Assembly: GCF_020544405.1 (NCBI RefSeq)
Contig: NZ_CP065410.1
Location: 5,146,001 to 5,210,000, forward strand
Direction: 5' to 3'
From: Pseudomonas sp. IAC-BECa141
Lineage (GTDB): Bacteria > Pseudomonadota > Gammaproteobacteria > Pseudomonadales > Pseudomonadaceae
Length of the DNA stretch: 64,000 nt
The position numbers and the translations under genes were made by a program. The notes beneath the pieces are model-generated. The model was not told the origin of the DNA, ran no database searches, and saw only the letters and a program-made list of their open reading frames with translations. Below, piece by piece: positions 19,782 through 30,195 of this stretch (its first letter is position 1; the number at the start of each line of letters is the position of its first letter).

Positions 19782-20723
19782 GTGTCCAAGATGATGGTCT
19801 TTACGGGGAACGCTAACCCCGATCTGGCTCGGCGTGTAGTACGTCAGCTGCATATCCCTCTCGGTGACATCTCTGTCGGTAAATTCTCCGACGGCGAAAT
19901 TACAGCCGAGATCAATGAAAACGTTCGCGGTAAAGACGTCTTCATTATTCAGCCGACTTGCGCTCCGACCAACGACAACCTGATGGAACTGGTAGTGATG
20001 GCTGATGCCTTCCGCCGCTCCTCGGCTACTCGTATCACTGCTGTTATTCCTTATTTTGGCTATGCCCGTCAGGATCGCCGTCCGCGTTCCGCACGTGTGG
20101 CTATCAGCGCGAAAGTCGTTGCTGACATGCTCACCGTAGTCGGCATCGACCGTGTTCTCACGGTTGATCTGCATGCTGACCAGATTCAGGGTTTCTTCGA
20201 TATTCCGGTAGATAACATCTACGGCTCCCCGGTTCTGGTGGATGACATCGAAGATCAGCGCTTCGAGAACCTGATGATCGTGTCCCCGGACATTGGTGGC
20301 GTCGTGCGTGCACGTGCCGTTGCCAAATCCCTGGGCGTGGATCTCGGGATCATCGACAAACGCCGTGAGAAAGCCAATCACTCTGAAGTGATGCATATCA
20401 TCGGTGATGTCGAAGGGCGTACCTGCATCCTGGTCGATGACATGGTCGATACCGCCGGCACTCTGTGCCATGCGGCCAAGGCCCTGAAAGAGCATGGCGC
20501 AGCCAAGGTCTTTGCCTACTGCACACACCCTGTGCTGTCGGGTCGGGCCATCGAGAACATCGAAAATTCCGTGCTGGACGAGCTGGTGGTCACTAACACC
20601 ATCCCGCTGTCCGCTGCAGCACAAGCCTGTGCACGTATCCGTCAACTGGATATCGCACCGGTTGTTGCCGAAGCGGTTCGCCGCATCAGCAATGAAGAAT
20701 CGATCAGCGCGATGTTCCGTTAA
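19782..20723 (+). CDS. prs: Ribose-phosphate pyrophosphokinase
   Basis: A 313-residue enzyme making PRPP from ribose 5-phosphate and [19 protein letters not shown], the catalytic [10 protein letters not shown] flexible loop and the PRPP-binding [13 protein letters not shown] signature are present. The start is taken as GTG 19782 because GTG TCC AAG ATG gives the conserved SKMMVFTGN beginning. It lies 47 bp after tRNA-Gln and is followed by a strong terminator. Confidence 0.96.
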   Translation: MSKMMVFTGNANPDLARRVVRQLHIPLGDISVGKFSDGEITAEINENVRGKDVFIIQPTCAPTNDNLMELVVMADAFRRSSATRITAVIPYFGYARQDRRPRSARVAISAKVVADMLTVVGIDRVLTVDLHADQIQGFFDIPVDNIYGSPVLVDDIEDQRFENLMIVSPDIGGVVRARAVAKSLGVDLGIIDKRREKANHSEVMHIIGDVEGRTCILVDDMVDTAGTLCHAAKALKEHGAAKVFAYCTHPVLSGRAIENIENSVLDELVVTNTIPLSAAAQACARIRQLDIAPVVAEAVRRISNEESISAMFR

Positions 20724-20756
20724 GGGCCCTGCCCTTCTCGAAATGTCTCGTTGACG

Positions 20757-20801
20757 AAAAGCGCCCCGCCCCGGCATTCCTGCCGGGGCGGGGCTTTTTT
20801 G
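20757..20801 (+). terminator. Rho-independent terminator after prs
   Basis: A perfect 14-bp GC-rich stem (20763-20776 with 20781-20794), a TTCC loop and a run of six T. It separates prs from rplY. Confidence 0.95.
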
Positions 20802-20864
20802 CCCATACCGTGTTCGGCGCTGGTCGCAAACGCCACTCGGTCATGGCTATTTTGGAGATACAAA

Positions 20865-21467
20865 ATGAACGATTTTACTTTGAATGCTGAACTGCGTTCC
20901 GACCTGGGGAAAGGTGCGAGCCGCCGCCTGCGTCGTCTCGCCAACCTGGTTCCAGCTGTTGTTTACGGTGGCGACAAAGCCCCTGAATCCATCAGCATGC
21001 TGGCCAAAGAAGTTGCCAAACTGCTCGAAAACGAAGCTGCCTACAGCCACGTTATCGAACTGAACGTTGGTGGCACCAAGCAAAACGTGATCATCAAGGC
21101 TCTGCAGCGTCACCCGGCCAAAGGCCACGTGATGCACGCTGACTTCGTACGCGTTGTAGCTGGCCAGAAACTGACCGCTATCGTTCCTGTGCACTTCATC
21201 AACGAAGCTGCTCCAGTGAAGAAAGGCGGCGAAATCTCGCACGTTATTGCCGAGATCGAAGTTTCCTGCCTGCCAAAAGATCTGCCTGAGTTCATCGAAG
21301 TCGATCTGGCTGACGCTGAAATCGGCACCATCGTTCACCTGTCGGACCTCAAAGCTCCTAAAGGTGTCGAGTTCGTTGCTCTGGCACACGGCGATGACAA
21401 GGCTGTTGCCAACGTCCACGCTCCACGTGTTGCTCCAGAAGCTACCGAAGAAGGCGCAGCAGAGTAA
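20865..21467 (+). CDS. rplY: 50S ribosomal protein L25/CTC form
   Basis: A 200-residue protein starting [24 protein letters not shown], the 5S rRNA-binding L25 domain, followed by the extra C-terminal TL5/CTC domain (for example [17 protein letters not shown]). It is thus the long form, also called general stress protein Ctc. It binds 5S rRNA in the large subunit. Codon use is strongly biased, as in highly expressed genes. A clear TTTGGAGAT precedes ATG 20865. Confidence 0.95.
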   Translation: MNDFTLNAELRSDLGKGASRRLRRLANLVPAVVYGGDKAPESISMLAKEVAKLLENEAAYSHVIELNVGGTKQNVIIKALQRHPAKGHVMHADFVRVVAGQKLTAIVPVHFINEAAPVKKGGEISHVIAEIEVSCLPKDLPEFIEVDLADAEIGTIVHLSDLKAPKGVEFVALAHGDDKAVANVHAPRVAPEATEEGAAE

Positions 21468-21495
21468 TTCACTCTGTCATGCCTGAGTGAGCAGG

Positions 21496-21610
21496 TAACA
21501 TCGCGGACTGGAACGTAGCGAGAAAGCGGGCGGGAACGCGGAGTTTACATCCATGGTAAATGAGCATTTTTCGTCCACTTTCGCCGCCTTCACGGATTGC
21601 GGCGATGTTA
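21496..21610. repeat. Long imperfect inverted repeat between rplY and pth
   Basis: The intergenic stretch is bounded by a perfect 9-bp inverted repeat, TAACATCGC (21496-21504) and GCGATGTTA (21602-21610). Inside, GAAAGCGGGCG (21522-21532) is partly complementary to the CGTCC-ACTTTCGCC region (about 21572-21585), and TTTAC/GTAAA arms flank CCATGG near 21552. It could fold into a long RNA stem or be a miniature repeat element. Function is unknown. Confidence 0.45.
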
Positions 21611-21638
21611 TCCACCACTCAAAGGAAGGGCCCCTATC

Positions 21639-22223
21639 GTGACTGCCATCAAACTGATCGTTGGCCTGGGAAATCCAGGCGCTGAATACGAACAGACCCG
21701 GCATAACGCAGGGGCCCTTTTTGTTGAGCGCATCGCCCACGCACAGAACGTGAATCTCGTGGCCGATCGCAAGTATTTCGGCCTGACCGGGCGCTTTTCG
21801 CATCAGGGTCAGGATGTTCGTCTGCTGATTCCCACCACCTACATGAACCGCAGCGGCCAGGCCGTGGCGGCACTCGCCGGTTTCTTCCGCATCAAGCCTG
21901 AAGAAATCCTGGTGGCGCACGACGAACTCGATCTGCCTCCGGGCGTCGCCAAGCTCAAGGTTGGCGGCGGTCATGGCGGTCACAACGGGTTGCGCGACAT
22001 CATTGCGCAATTGGGCAATCAGAATACGTTCCACCGCCTGCGGCTTGGCATCGGCCACCCGGGCGTTGCCAGTATGGTTTCAAATTTCGTCCTGGGTCGT
22101 GCGCCTCGCGCCGAACAGGAAAAACTCGATGCCAGCATCGACTTTGCCCTCGGCGTGCTGCCGGATATCCTCGCCGGTGAATGGAACCGCGCGATGAAAA
22201 ACCTGCACAGCCAGAAGGCCTGA
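21639..22223 (+). CDS. pth: Peptidyl-tRNA hydrolase
   Basis: A 194-residue enzyme that recycles peptidyl-t[25 protein letters not shown] holds the catalytic His; [18 protein letters not shown] and [12 protein letters not shown] are further family motifs. GTG 21639 is the start that fits the family N terminus, preceded by AAGGAAGGG. It lies upstream of ychF, the usual pairing. Confidence 0.96.
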
Positions 22224-22245
22224 CTCTAATCCGAGGGGAAACACC

Positions 22246-23346
22246 ATGGGATTCAATTGCGGCATCGTCGGCCTGCCTAACGTCGGCAAGTCCACCCTGT
22301 TCAACGCCCTGACCAAATCCGGGATCGCGGCCGAGAACTTCCCCTTCTGCACCATCGAGCCGAACAGCGGCATCGTGCCGATGCCCGATCCACGCCTGAA
22401 CGCCCTGGCGGAAATCGTCAATCCGAAGCGCATCCTGCCGACCACCATGGAGTTCGTCGACATCGCGGGTCTGGTAGCCGGCGCTTCGAAAGGTGAAGGC
22501 CTGGGCAACAAATTTCTGGCCAACATCCGCGAAACCGACGCGATCGCTCACGTTGTGCGCTGCTTCGAAGACGAAAACGTGATCCACGTTTCCAACAGCG
22601 TCGACCCGAAGCGCGACATCGAAATCATCGACCTGGAACTGATCTTCGCCGACCTCGACAGCTGCGAGAAGCAACTGCAGAAAGTCGCGCGCAACGCCAA
22701 GGGCGGTGACAAGGACGCAGTGGCCCAGAAAGCCCTGCTGGAGCAATTGATCCCGCACTTCACCGAAGGCAAGCCTGCACGCAGCCTGATGAAGAACATG
22801 AGCGCCGAAGAAAAGGCGATCATCAAGGGCTTTCACCTGCTGACCACCAAGCCGGTCATGTACATCGCCAACGTCGCTGAAGACGGTTTCGAGAACAACC
22901 CGCACCTGGACGTGGTCAAGGCCATCGCCGAAGAAGAAGGCGCCATGGTCGTTCCGGTCTGCAACAAGATCGAAGCGGAAATCGCCGAGCTGGACGACGG
23001 CGAAGAGAAAGACATGTTCCTCGAGGCCCTGGGCCTGGAAGAGCCTGGCCTGAACCGCGTCATCCGCGCCGGCTACGAAATGCTGCACCTGCAGACCTAT
23101 TTCACCGCCGGTGTCGAAGAGGTCCGCGCCTGGACCGTCCGCGTCGGTGCCACCGCACCACAAGCCGCTGGCGTGATCCACACCGACTTCGAAAAAGGCT
23201 TCATCCGCGCTGAAGTGATCGCCTACAACGACTTCATCCAGTACAAGGGCGAAGCGGGCACCAAGGAAGCCGGTAAGTGGCGCCTGGAAGGCAAGGATTA
23301 CATCGTCAAGGACGGCGACGTGATGCACTTCCGCTTCAACGTGTAA
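22246..23346 (+). CDS. ychF: Ribosome-binding ATPase YchF
   Basis: A 366-residue OBG-family P-loop protein. [17 protein letters not shown] is Walker A, and a C-terminal TGS domain follows, with [19 protein letters not shown] and [13 protein letters not shown]. The base-specificity motif is CNKIEAE instead of NKxD, which underlies ATP preference in this family. It lies 22 bp after pth with an AGGGGAA ribosome binding site, and a terminator follows. Confidence 0.96.
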   Translation: MGFNCGIVGLPNVGKSTLFNALTKSGIAAENFPFCTIEPNSGIVPMPDPRLNALAEIVNPKRILPTTMEFVDIAGLVAGASKGEGLGNKFLANIRETDAIAHVVRCFEDENVIHVSNSVDPKRDIEIIDLELIFADLDSCEKQLQKVARNAKGGDKDAVAQKALLEQLIPHFTEGKPARSLMKNMSAEEKAIIKGFHLLTTKPVMYIANVAEDGFENNPHLDVVKAIAEEEGAMVVPVCNKIEAEIAELDDGEEKDMFLEALGLEEPGLNRVIRAGYEMLHLQTYFTAGVEEVRAWTVRVGATAPQAAGVIHTDFEKGFIRAEVIAYNDFIQYKGEAGTKEAGKWRLEGKDYIVKDGDVMHFRFNV

Positions 23347-23358
23347 AAGCTGCACCCA

Positions 23359-23391
23359 AGAAAAAGCCGCGTTTGATACGCGGCTTTTTTA
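23359..23391. terminator. Bidirectional terminator between ychF and the exporter gene
   Basis: AAAAAGCCGCGT and ACGCGGCTTTTTT form an 8- to 12-bp stem with a TTGAT loop. It lies between convergent genes and has A- and T-runs on the two sides. Confidence 0.92.
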
Positions 23392-23409
23392 TGCCTGAAA
23401 TTCAGCCCG

Positions 23410-24627
23410 TCAGGCCTTTTTGGTTCTTGGCAGGAAGATCGCCAGCACCCCGAACAGCGGCAGGAACGAGCACAGGAAGTACACGTATTCGATGCCGTGA
23501 ATGTCCGCCAGATGACCGAGCAACGCCGCGCCGATCCCGCCAAAGCCGAACATCAGACCGAAGAACACCCCGGCAATCATTCCGACATTGCCCGGCACCA
23601 GTTCCTGCGCGTACACCACGATCGCCGAGAACGCCGAAGCGAGGATGAAGCCGATCACCACGCTCAGGACGCTGGTCCAGAACAGGTCGACATGCGGCAT
23701 CAGCAGCGTGAACGGCGCCACGCCAAGGATCGAGAACCAGATCACTGCCTTGCGCCCGATCTTGTCACCAATCGGCCCGCCGAAGAATGTGCCCGCCGCC
23801 ACCGCACCGAGGAACAGGAACAGATGCAACTGGGAACTGGCCACCGACAGGTCGAACTTCTCGATCAGGTAGAAAGTGAAGTAACTGGTCAGGCTGGCCA
23901 TGTAGAAGTACTTGGAGAACACCAACAGCCCGAGCACCACCAATGCACTGATCACCCTGCCCTTCGACAGTCCATGAGTGGCGGCCTGGCCAGCCTTGAG
24001 CTTGAAAAGGTTCAGGTGATGGGCGTACCAGCGGCTGATGCGATAGAGCACGAACAACGCAAACACCGCGAACAGCCCGAACCACGCCACATTGCCTTGC
24101 CCAAAGGGAATGATGATCGCCGCGGCGAGCAACGGACCGAACGCCGAACCGGCATTACCACCGACCTGGAACGTCGATTGCGCCAGACCGAAACGCCCAC
24201 CCGACGCCAGCCGTGCGATACGAGAAGCTTCAGGATGAAAGGTCGAAGAGCCGATACCGATCAGCGCCGCCGCCAGCAAGATAAGAGGGAAACTGCCGAC
24301 CATCGACATCATCACAATGCCGATCAGCGTGCACACCGAACCTGCCGGCAACAGCCACGGTTTCGGATGCCGGTCGGTGTGATAACCGACCCACGGCTGC
24401 AACAGCGAAGCGGTCAGCTGGAACGTCAAAGTAATCAGGCCGACCTGGGTGAAGCTCAGGCCATAGTTGGCCTTGAGCAGCGGATAGATCGACGGCAGCA
24501 CTGACTGGATCAGGTCGTTGATCAAATGCGCCAGCGCGACCGCGCCGATGATGCGCATCACCAATGGACTGCTCTGGGGAGGAGCGGACGCCGAGGCAGC
24601 GGCGGTCTGAACGTTGCTGATAGCCAT
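23410..24627 (-). CDS. fsr: Fsr-type MFS efflux transporter (fosmidomycin resistance family)
   Basis: A 405-residue, roughly 12-helix major facilitator. The start region AHLINDLIQSVLPSIYPLLKANYGLSFTQVG and the GRFGLAQSTFQVGGNAGSAFGP stretch are typical of the fosmidomycin-resistance (Fsr) family. It probably exports a small toxic compound by proton antiport; the natural substrate is unknown. It is a single-gene unit, convergent with ychF and divergent from the chemoreceptor gene. Confidence 0.85.
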   Translation of the reverse strand: MAISNVQTAAASASAPPQSSPLVMRIIGAVALAHLINDLIQSVLPSIYPLLKANYGLSFTQVGLITLTFQLTASLLQPWVGYHTDRHPKPWLLPAGSVCTLIGIVMMSMVGSFPLILLAAALIGIGSSTFHPEASRIARLASGGRFGLAQSTFQVGGNAGSAFGPLLAAAIIIPFGQGNVAWFGLFAVFALFVLYRISRWYAHHLNLFKLKAGQAATHGLSKGRVISALVVLGLLVFSKYFYMASLTSYFTFYLIEKFDLSVASSQLHLFLFLGAVAAGTFFGGPIGDKIGRKAVIWFSILGVAPFTLLMPHVDLFWTSVLSVVIGFILASAFSAIVVYAQELVPGNVGMIAGVFFGLMFGFGGIGAALLGHLADIHGIEYVYFLCSFLPLFGVLAIFLPRTKKA

Positions 24628-24960
24628 GAAATTTTCCGGACTGCAGATGGGTGCACGCGGGCAGGTGCGTCAATGTGCCATTTTTCGGTGCGCCAGCGCC
24701 ATCCCCTTAGCCAGCTAACGAACTATTCAGTCGTCGCGCCGCAAGTGATAGCGCAACGCCATGGTCTGAATCTTGCCTTGCTTATCCGCTTGAACGCGGC
24801 GCCCTTACAAAGGGCATCGAGAATGGGAAGTTTCGCTACAGAGCCGGCCTACAGAGCGGGCAAGGGTGAACTTTCGAGGCCTTTTAGCAGGGCACCAATC
24901 CCGGTCGCAACGACCGCGATGCACGCCGATGGTGCGTGGTGTCCAGAGGAGTCATGAGGC
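24628..24960. other. 333-bp divergent intergenic region, no gene seen
   Basis: This stretch separates the divergent exporter and chemoreceptor genes. No convincing coding frame, tRNA or terminator was seen. A short inverted repeat GCCC-TTACAAA-GGGC lies near 24800, and AGAGGAG at 24945-24951 is the ribosome binding site for the chemoreceptor. No sigma-28-like promoter could be recognised by eye. Confidence 0.5.
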
Positions 24961-27018
24961 ATGCAGGCTTTTTTATCACCGGGGATCGGATTGCTGGGGC
25001 GGTTTGGCTTCGCGCGTAAATTCCAGTTGTTGTTTCTACTGTTTATCCTGCCTTTGGCCGGCAGCCTGTTGATGATCGGCCAGGATTATCGCGACAAACT
25101 CAATCTGATCGCCGGCGAGCGCGCCGGTGTGCGGCAATTGCTCGCCCTCGATGCACTCGACAACCTGCTCGCCGCCCAACGCGACCGCGCCGCCCGCTGG
25201 CGCGCCACGGAAACCAACCGCCAGCCGACGCCCGCGACCCTTGCCGCGATGGCTGCGTTCGATGGCGTACAACCCGCTGTCGCCCAAGCGACAGTGGACT
25301 TGGGCAATGCCCTGCAAGCCGAAGGCGCGGAAGGCGAAACCCTGGCTCGCTATCAGGCCCTGCAAGCCGCGCTCGATGGTCTGGACTCGAAAAGCCTTTC
25401 CGGTGTCGGTTGGTGGCCGGACGGTTACGACCGGTTCACCAATGCCCTCAGCGCCCTGCAAGCCTTGCGCGAGCAGATCGCGATGGACAATCGCCTGATC
25501 CTTGCACCGTGGCTGGAAACCTATCTGCTGACGCAGATTTCCACCCAGCACGCACCGGATCTGATCGAGCGGGTCGGCCGACTCGCAGCCGTCGGTCAGG
25601 CGTCCGTGGTGTCCGGCCAGTTCACCCTGCAAAGCCGTCTGCAACTGCGTGACCTGCGCAGCCGCATCGGCGATGCCCGCGAGCAACTGGTGAAAACCGC
25701 AAATCTGCTGGAGTCGCGTCTGCCGCCAGCCCTGCAAGGCTGGGCCGGGCAATATCACGACAGCCTCAAGCAACTGGATGCCGGTTTGAAAGTGCTGGAT
25801 GACGGCGTGTTCGGCGGCAGTATCAATCTCAAGCCTGAAGAATTCGAGCGCACTCTCGATGCTCTGCTCGGCAACCTCGCCACGCTGCGCCAGCAATCGC
25901 TGGTGGCGCTGGATCAGCGGCTGGATGACTATCACGGATCGGCGATTCGTCAGTTCATCGTTGTCGCGGCGGTCTTCGGGGTTCTGTTGCTGGCGGCGCT
26001 GTACCTGTTCGTCTGCCTGCAAGCCTCGATCCGCCGCAGCGCCAGCGGCATTACGCTGCTGGCTGAAGCCCTGCGTGACGGTAATCTGAGCCTGCAAGTG
26101 CCTGTCGTGGGCCGTGATGAACTGGCCTCGATCAGCACCGCGCTCAACGTGGCCGTGGTGCAGTTGCGCACCAGCCTGCTGGGCGTCGATCACGAGACTT
26201 CGCAATTGAGCAACGCGGTGCGCAGCCTCAACGATCACTCCAGCGGCGCGCTCAGCGAAGTCGAAGCACAGCAATTGCAGATCAGCCAGATTGCCGCAGC
26301 AGCCACGCAATTGGCGGCGACGTCTCAAGGCGTGGCGCAGAGTTGCGAACAGGCTTCCGGCAGCGCCCAGCAGACCCGACGCATCGCTACCGACAGCAGC
26401 CGTGACAGTCAACGGACCACGGCGAGCATTCAACAGCTCAATCAGCGTCTGAACGAAACCGCAGCAGCGCTGGGTCGGGTCAGTGAGCAAGGGCAGCAGA
26501 TTCAACTGGTGGTCGATACCATTCGCGGTGTCGCCGAACAGACCAATCTGCTGGCGCTCAACGCCGCCATCGAAGCCGCTCGCGCCGGAGAACAAGGTCG
26601 CGGTTTTGCCGTGGTGGCCGACGAGGTGCGCAGCCTGTCGCAACGCACGCAATCGTCCACGGCGCAGATCGCCGCGACGGTCGACAGTCTGCGCAACACG
26701 GTCAACGAAGCCGTGAGCCTGATGGAGGCTGCGTGCGGCCAGGCGCAATCGGACGCAGAAGCGGTCACCGGACTTGGTGAACGACTCGGGGAAATCGCCA
26801 GCGCCGTGCAAAGCGTCACCGACACCCTCGCCCAGATCGCCACGGCGGTCGAAGAACAGGCCAGCACCGCCGATGAAGTCAGCGGCAATATCCAGCAGGT
26901 GGATCAGGCGGCGGTTCGCCTGCTCGACGGCGCACGGGCAGTCAACCTGGCGGCAGACACCTTGAGCCAGGGCAGCAAGGCCTTGAGTGACAACACCGCA
27001 CGCTTCCGGCTCAGTTGA
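24961..27018 (+). CDS. Methyl-accepting chemotaxis protein
   Basis: A 685-residue transmembrane chemoreceptor. A membrane segment (FQLLFLLFILPLAGSLLMI, about residues 20-40) is followed by a large periplasmic domain of about 290 residues rich in helical, nitrate/cytokine-sensor-like sequence. A second membrane segment (FIVVAAVFGVLLLAALYLFV) leads to a HAMP domain and a C-terminal signalling domain with the conserved hairpin tip [20 protein letters not shown]. The ligand is unknown. It ends 8 bp into the convergent LysR gene. Confidence 0.9.
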   Translation: MQAFLSPGIGLLGRFGFARKFQLLFLLFILPLAGSLLMIGQDYRDKLNLIAGERAGVRQLLALDALDNLLAAQRDRAARWRATETNRQPTPATLAAMAAFDGVQPAVAQATVDLGNALQAEGAEGETLARYQALQAALDGLDSKSLSGVGWWPDGYDRFTNALSALQALREQIAMDNRLILAPWLETYLLTQISTQHAPDLIERVGRLAAVGQASVVSGQFTLQSRLQLRDLRSRIGDAREQLVKTANLLESRLPPALQGWAGQYHDSLKQLDAGLKVLDDGVFGGSINLKPEEFERTLDALLGNLATLRQQSLVALDQRLDDYHGSAIRQFIVVAAVFGVLLLAALYLFVCLQASIRRSASGITLLAEALRDGNLSLQVPVVGRDELASISTALNVAVVQLRTSLLGVDHETSQLSNAVRSLNDHSSGALSEVEAQQLQISQIAAAATQLAATSQGVAQSCEQASGSAQQTRRIATDSSRDSQRTTASIQQLNQRLNETAAALGRVSEQGQQIQLVVDTIRGVAEQTNLLALNAAIEAARAGEQGRGFAVVADEVRSLSQRTQSSTAQIAATVDSLRNTVNEAVSLMEAACGQAQSDAEAVTGLGERLGEIASAVQSVTDTLAQIATAVEEQASTADEVSGNIQQVDQAAVRLLDGARAVNLAADTLSQGSKALSDNTARFRLS

Positions 27019-27913
27019 TCAACGCTTCGGGAAAGTCCTGTTCCAGTTCAGACTTGAGCCATTGAATGAACCACGCCGCATCCGCCGACAGCTCGGCGGA
27101 CGGCGTCAGCACCCGATAGCTTTCCAGCTTCACCTGAGCCTCCACTGCGCGCACCAGTTTGCCGGACCTGAGCTCTTCGCGGACCAGCACCTCATTGGCC
27201 AACGCAATGCCCTGCCCGCTCTCGGCCACCGATAACGCGTGATCGTTGTTGACGTAGAGCATGTCGGAATTGAGGTGAATATCCAGGTCATGGGCGGCGA
27301 ACCAAAGGTTCCACCACTCGCCATCATCAACGTGGATCAACTCGTGCCGGACCAGGTCGGCCGGGCCACTGAGCGGCTCGATGCTTGCCAGATATTGCGG
27401 GGTGCAGATCGGAAACACACGGGGACAGATCAATGCTTCACGGGAGTCCGCGTACTGCCCGTCGAGACCGTAGACGATGCCGAGATCGGCGCTTTTGCCA
27501 TCGACTTCGGTGAAGGTCGAGTTCGGTTCGATGGCGAACTTCAACCCCGGGCGCAAGTGACGCATGGCCTCGATGCGTGGCATCAGCCAGCGCTTGGCAA
27601 AACCCGGCACCACCATGATCCGCAGCCAGCGTTCGGCTTCTCTGGGGCGCGCCTCCTTGCCGGCCTCGATGATCAACTGCAGGGCGGCCGCAATCTTGCG
27701 GTGGTATTTCTCACCGGCCGGCGTCAGGTTGACCCCGCGCGACGTGCGTTCGAACAACTGAATGCCCAGCCAGTCCTCCAGCAACTTCACATGCCGGCCA
27801 ATCGCCGGCTGAGTCACGTGCAAGGCTTTCGAGGCCTCGACATAGCTGCCCAGGCGGGCAGCAGCATCGAACGCTCGCACTGCATTGAGTGGCGGCAAAC
27901 GGTGGTCGGGCAT
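27011..27913 (-). CDS. LysR-family regulator (GcvA-like)
   Basis: A 300-residue regulator with an N-terminal helix-turn-helix (residues about 8-65: LNAVRAFDAAARLGSYVEASK, VTQPAIGRHVKLLEDWLG, LFERTSRGVNLT) and an effector domain. It is divergent from the polyamine-type ABC transporter and amidase operon across a 227-bp region and probably controls it. An AT-rich stretch around 27930-27970 with TTAAATT and TTTAAATT near-repeats is a candidate operator. ATG 27913 fits the family start. Confidence 0.87.
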   Translation of the reverse strand: MPDHRLPPLNAVRAFDAAARLGSYVEASKALHVTQPAIGRHVKLLEDWLGIQLFERTSRGVNLTPAGEKYHRKIAAALQLIIEAGKEARPREAERWLRIMVVPGFAKRWLMPRIEAMRHLRPGLKFAIEPNSTFTEVDGKSADLGIVYGLDGQYADSREALICPRVFPICTPQYLASIEPLSGPADLVRHELIHVDDGEWWNLWFAAHDLDIHLNSDMLYVNNDHALSVAESGQGIALANEVLVREELRSGKLVRAVEAQVKLESYRVLTPSAELSADAAWFIQWLKSELEQDFPEALIN

Positions 27914-28140
27914 GTTTCTGGCACCTGTCGGTATTAAATTAACTAACACCTGCCATGTTTAAATTGAAGTTTCGCCCCGCGCAACCCCTCGCCGATAATC
28001 GAGCCACAGCAGAACAACAAAGACAGCTGGTTTCACCCCGTACGCAATCTCGATCCTGCCCAGAAAAATAATATCCATGGCCCGACAGATTCGCTGACTT
28101 GCAGCGCAATCGCAGGCGATGGGGGAATCGGAGGTAACGC

Positions 28141-29259
28141 ATGAATGCCCTGCATTCGCTGCAAACGCTGGCGGTGTCGATCCGCTCGGTGCGCAAGGTC
28201 TACGGCGATCCGGACAGCGGTCCGGTGGCGTTGAAAAATATCGATCTGGATATCCGCGACAACGAATTCTTCACTCTCCTCGGGCCCTCCGGCTGTGGCA
28301 AGACCACGCTGCTGCGGATGATTGCCGGGTTCGAGTTTCCAACGCAGGGCGAGATCCTGCTCTACGGCGAAAACATCGCCGAACGCCCACCGTTTCAGCG
28401 CCCGGTCAACACGGTGTTCCAGCACTACGCACTGTTCCCGCACATGACCATCGCCGAAAACCTGGCCTTCGGCCTTGAATCGCACCCGATGGGCAAGGTC
28501 CTGACCAAGGCGCAGATCGCCGAGCGCGTGCGCGAGATGCTTGCTCTGGTGCAGATGGAGCGCTTCGCCCATCGCAAGCCGGTGCAACTTTCCGGCGGCC
28601 AGCAGCAGCGCGTCGCTCTCGCCCGCGCCCTGGCGCCGCATCCCAAGGTCCTGTTGCTTGACGAGCCGCTGTCGGCACTTGATCTCAAGTTGCGCCAGGC
28701 CATGCGCGAAGAGCTGAAAACCATCCAGGCCAGGACCGGCATCACCTTCATCTTCGTCACCCACGACCAGGAAGAAGCGCTGACCATGTCTGACCGCATC
28801 GCCGTGCTGTCCGAAGGCGAAGTGCAGCAAGTCGGTCGCCCGGAAGACATCTACGAACGGCCGCGTAATCGCTTCGTGGCCGACTTCATCGGCGAAACCA
28901 ACTTCATCCAGGCCAGCGTCACTCGCGTCGAGGACGGTATGGCGTGGTTCGCCGGGCCGGCCGGGCACCCTCTGCCGGCGCAGCCGTGCAACGACGTGCA
29001 ACCGGGTGCCGGCGTCACCCTGTCGGTGCGCCCCGAGCGCCTGCACCTGGTGCCTGCCAATACTGAGGCGGCGTTGCCGTGCCGGGTCCAAGCGCAGATT
29101 TATCTGGGCACCGACCTGCAATACCAGGTCAGCCTCGGCGACGGTTCGCGCCTCACAGTGCGCACACCCAACTGCGTCGATCAGAGCCTGCGTTTTGCCG
29201 TGGGCAGCCAGGCCGGTCTGCTGTTCGACCGGGGAAGCGCCAGCGTCCTGCACGATTGA
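28141..29259 (+). CDS. Polyamine/spermidine-type ABC transporter ATPase (PotA-like)
   Basis: A 372-residue ATPase. Walker A is GPSGCGKTTLLRMI, the signature is LSGGQQQRVALARAL, Walker B is LLLDEPLSALD, and a C-terminal TOBE domain follows with SVRPERLHLV. It energises import through the two permeases encoded next. A strong GGAGGT ribosome binding site (28130-28135) precedes ATG 28141. Compound specificity is inferred from the PotABCD/PotFGHI resemblance of the whole set. Confidence 0.9.
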   Translation: MNALHSLQTLAVSIRSVRKVYGDPDSGPVALKNIDLDIRDNEFFTLLGPSGCGKTTLLRMIAGFEFPTQGEILLYGENIAERPPFQRPVNTVFQHYALFPHMTIAENLAFGLESHPMGKVLTKAQIAERVREMLALVQMERFAHRKPVQLSGGQQQRVALARALAPHPKVLLLDEPLSALDLKLRQAMREELKTIQARTGITFIFVTHDQEEALTMSDRIAVLSEGEVQQVGRPEDIYERPRNRFVADFIGETNFIQASVTRVEDGMAWFAGPAGHPLPAQPCNDVQPGAGVTLSVRPERLHLVPANTEAALPCRVQAQIYLGTDLQYQVSLGDGSRLTVRTPNCVDQSLRFAVGSQAGLLFDRGSASVLHD

Positions 29260-29274
29260 ACCCGAGGAGTTGTC

Positions 29275-30195
29275 ATGCACGCCTTACCCATAACCAACAC
29301 GCTTGAACGCCGACGGGCATTGCAGAGCTTCCTCGGTGTCAGTCCGGCGCTGATCGCCATCGCTCTGTTTCTGGTAGTACCGATCCTGATCGTCATCGGT
29401 TATTCGCTGATGGAAGCCAACCCCTACGGCGGGGTGAACAAGGTGTTCAGCAGCGACGCCTACACCTCACTGCTGTTCGAACGGCAAATGGACGATAGCC
29501 TGGCCTTCGCCGACTCCTACCTGATCATCGCCCTGCGCTCGGTCGGGATCGCCGGCCTGACCACCGTCATCACGCTGCTGATCGGGTTTCCGGTGGCGGT
29601 GTGGCTGGCCATGCAGCCGGCGCATCGGCGCGGTCTGTTGATCTTTCTGATCACCGTGCCGTTCTGGGCCAACCTGCTGATCCGCACTTACGCGTGGATT
29701 CTGCTGCTGCGTAACACGGGGGTGATCAACAACAGTCTGATGGGCATGGGCGTCATCCATGAGCCGCTGCAGTTGCTGTACACCGACGGCGCCGTGTTGC
29801 TGGGGCTGGTTTATACCTATGCGCCCTTCGTGGTTTTGCCCATCTACGCCACGCTGGAAAAAATGGATATCCGCCTGCTCGAGGCCGCTCAGGACCTGTA
29901 TGCCGGACGCCTGCGCACCTTGCGCAAAGTGGTGCTGCCGATCGCCAGACCGGGAATTCTCGCCGGCGCCATTCTTACCTTCGTGCCGTGCCTGGGCGCG
30001 ATGATCGCCCCGGAACTGCTCGGTGGCGGCACGCGGATGATGCTCGGCAACCTGATCTTCCGACAGTTCAGCGATGCCCGTAACTGGCCGTTCGGCGCGG
30101 CGCTGTCGCTGGTGCTGATGGCGGCAGTGATGCTGGTGCTGACGGTCTATGCCTTGCGCGCCGAACGCCAGCGCATCGCCAAAGGAGGTGCGTGA
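29275..30195 (+). CDS. ABC transporter permease (PotB/PotH-like)
   Basis: A 306-residue inner-membrane protein with about six transmembrane helices. The EAA loop that contacts the ATPase is recognisable as EAAQDLYAGRLRTLRKVVLPIARPGILAG. It follows the ATPase gene by 15 bp with GAGGAG upstream, and overlaps the second permease by 4 bp. Confidence 0.9.
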   Translation: MHALPITNTLERRRALQSFLGVSPALIAIALFLVVPILIVIGYSLMEANPYGGVNKVFSSDAYTSLLFERQMDDSLAFADSYLIIALRSVGIAGLTTVITLLIGFPVAVWLAMQPAHRRGLLIFLITVPFWANLLIRTYAWILLLRNTGVINNSLMGMGVIHEPLQLLYTDGAVLLGLVYTYAPFVVLPIYATLEKMDIRLLEAAQDLYAGRLRTLRKVVLPIARPGILAGAILTFVPCLGAMIAPELLGGGTRMMLGNLIFRQFSDARNWPFGAALSLVLMAAVMLVLTVYALRAERQRIAKGGA

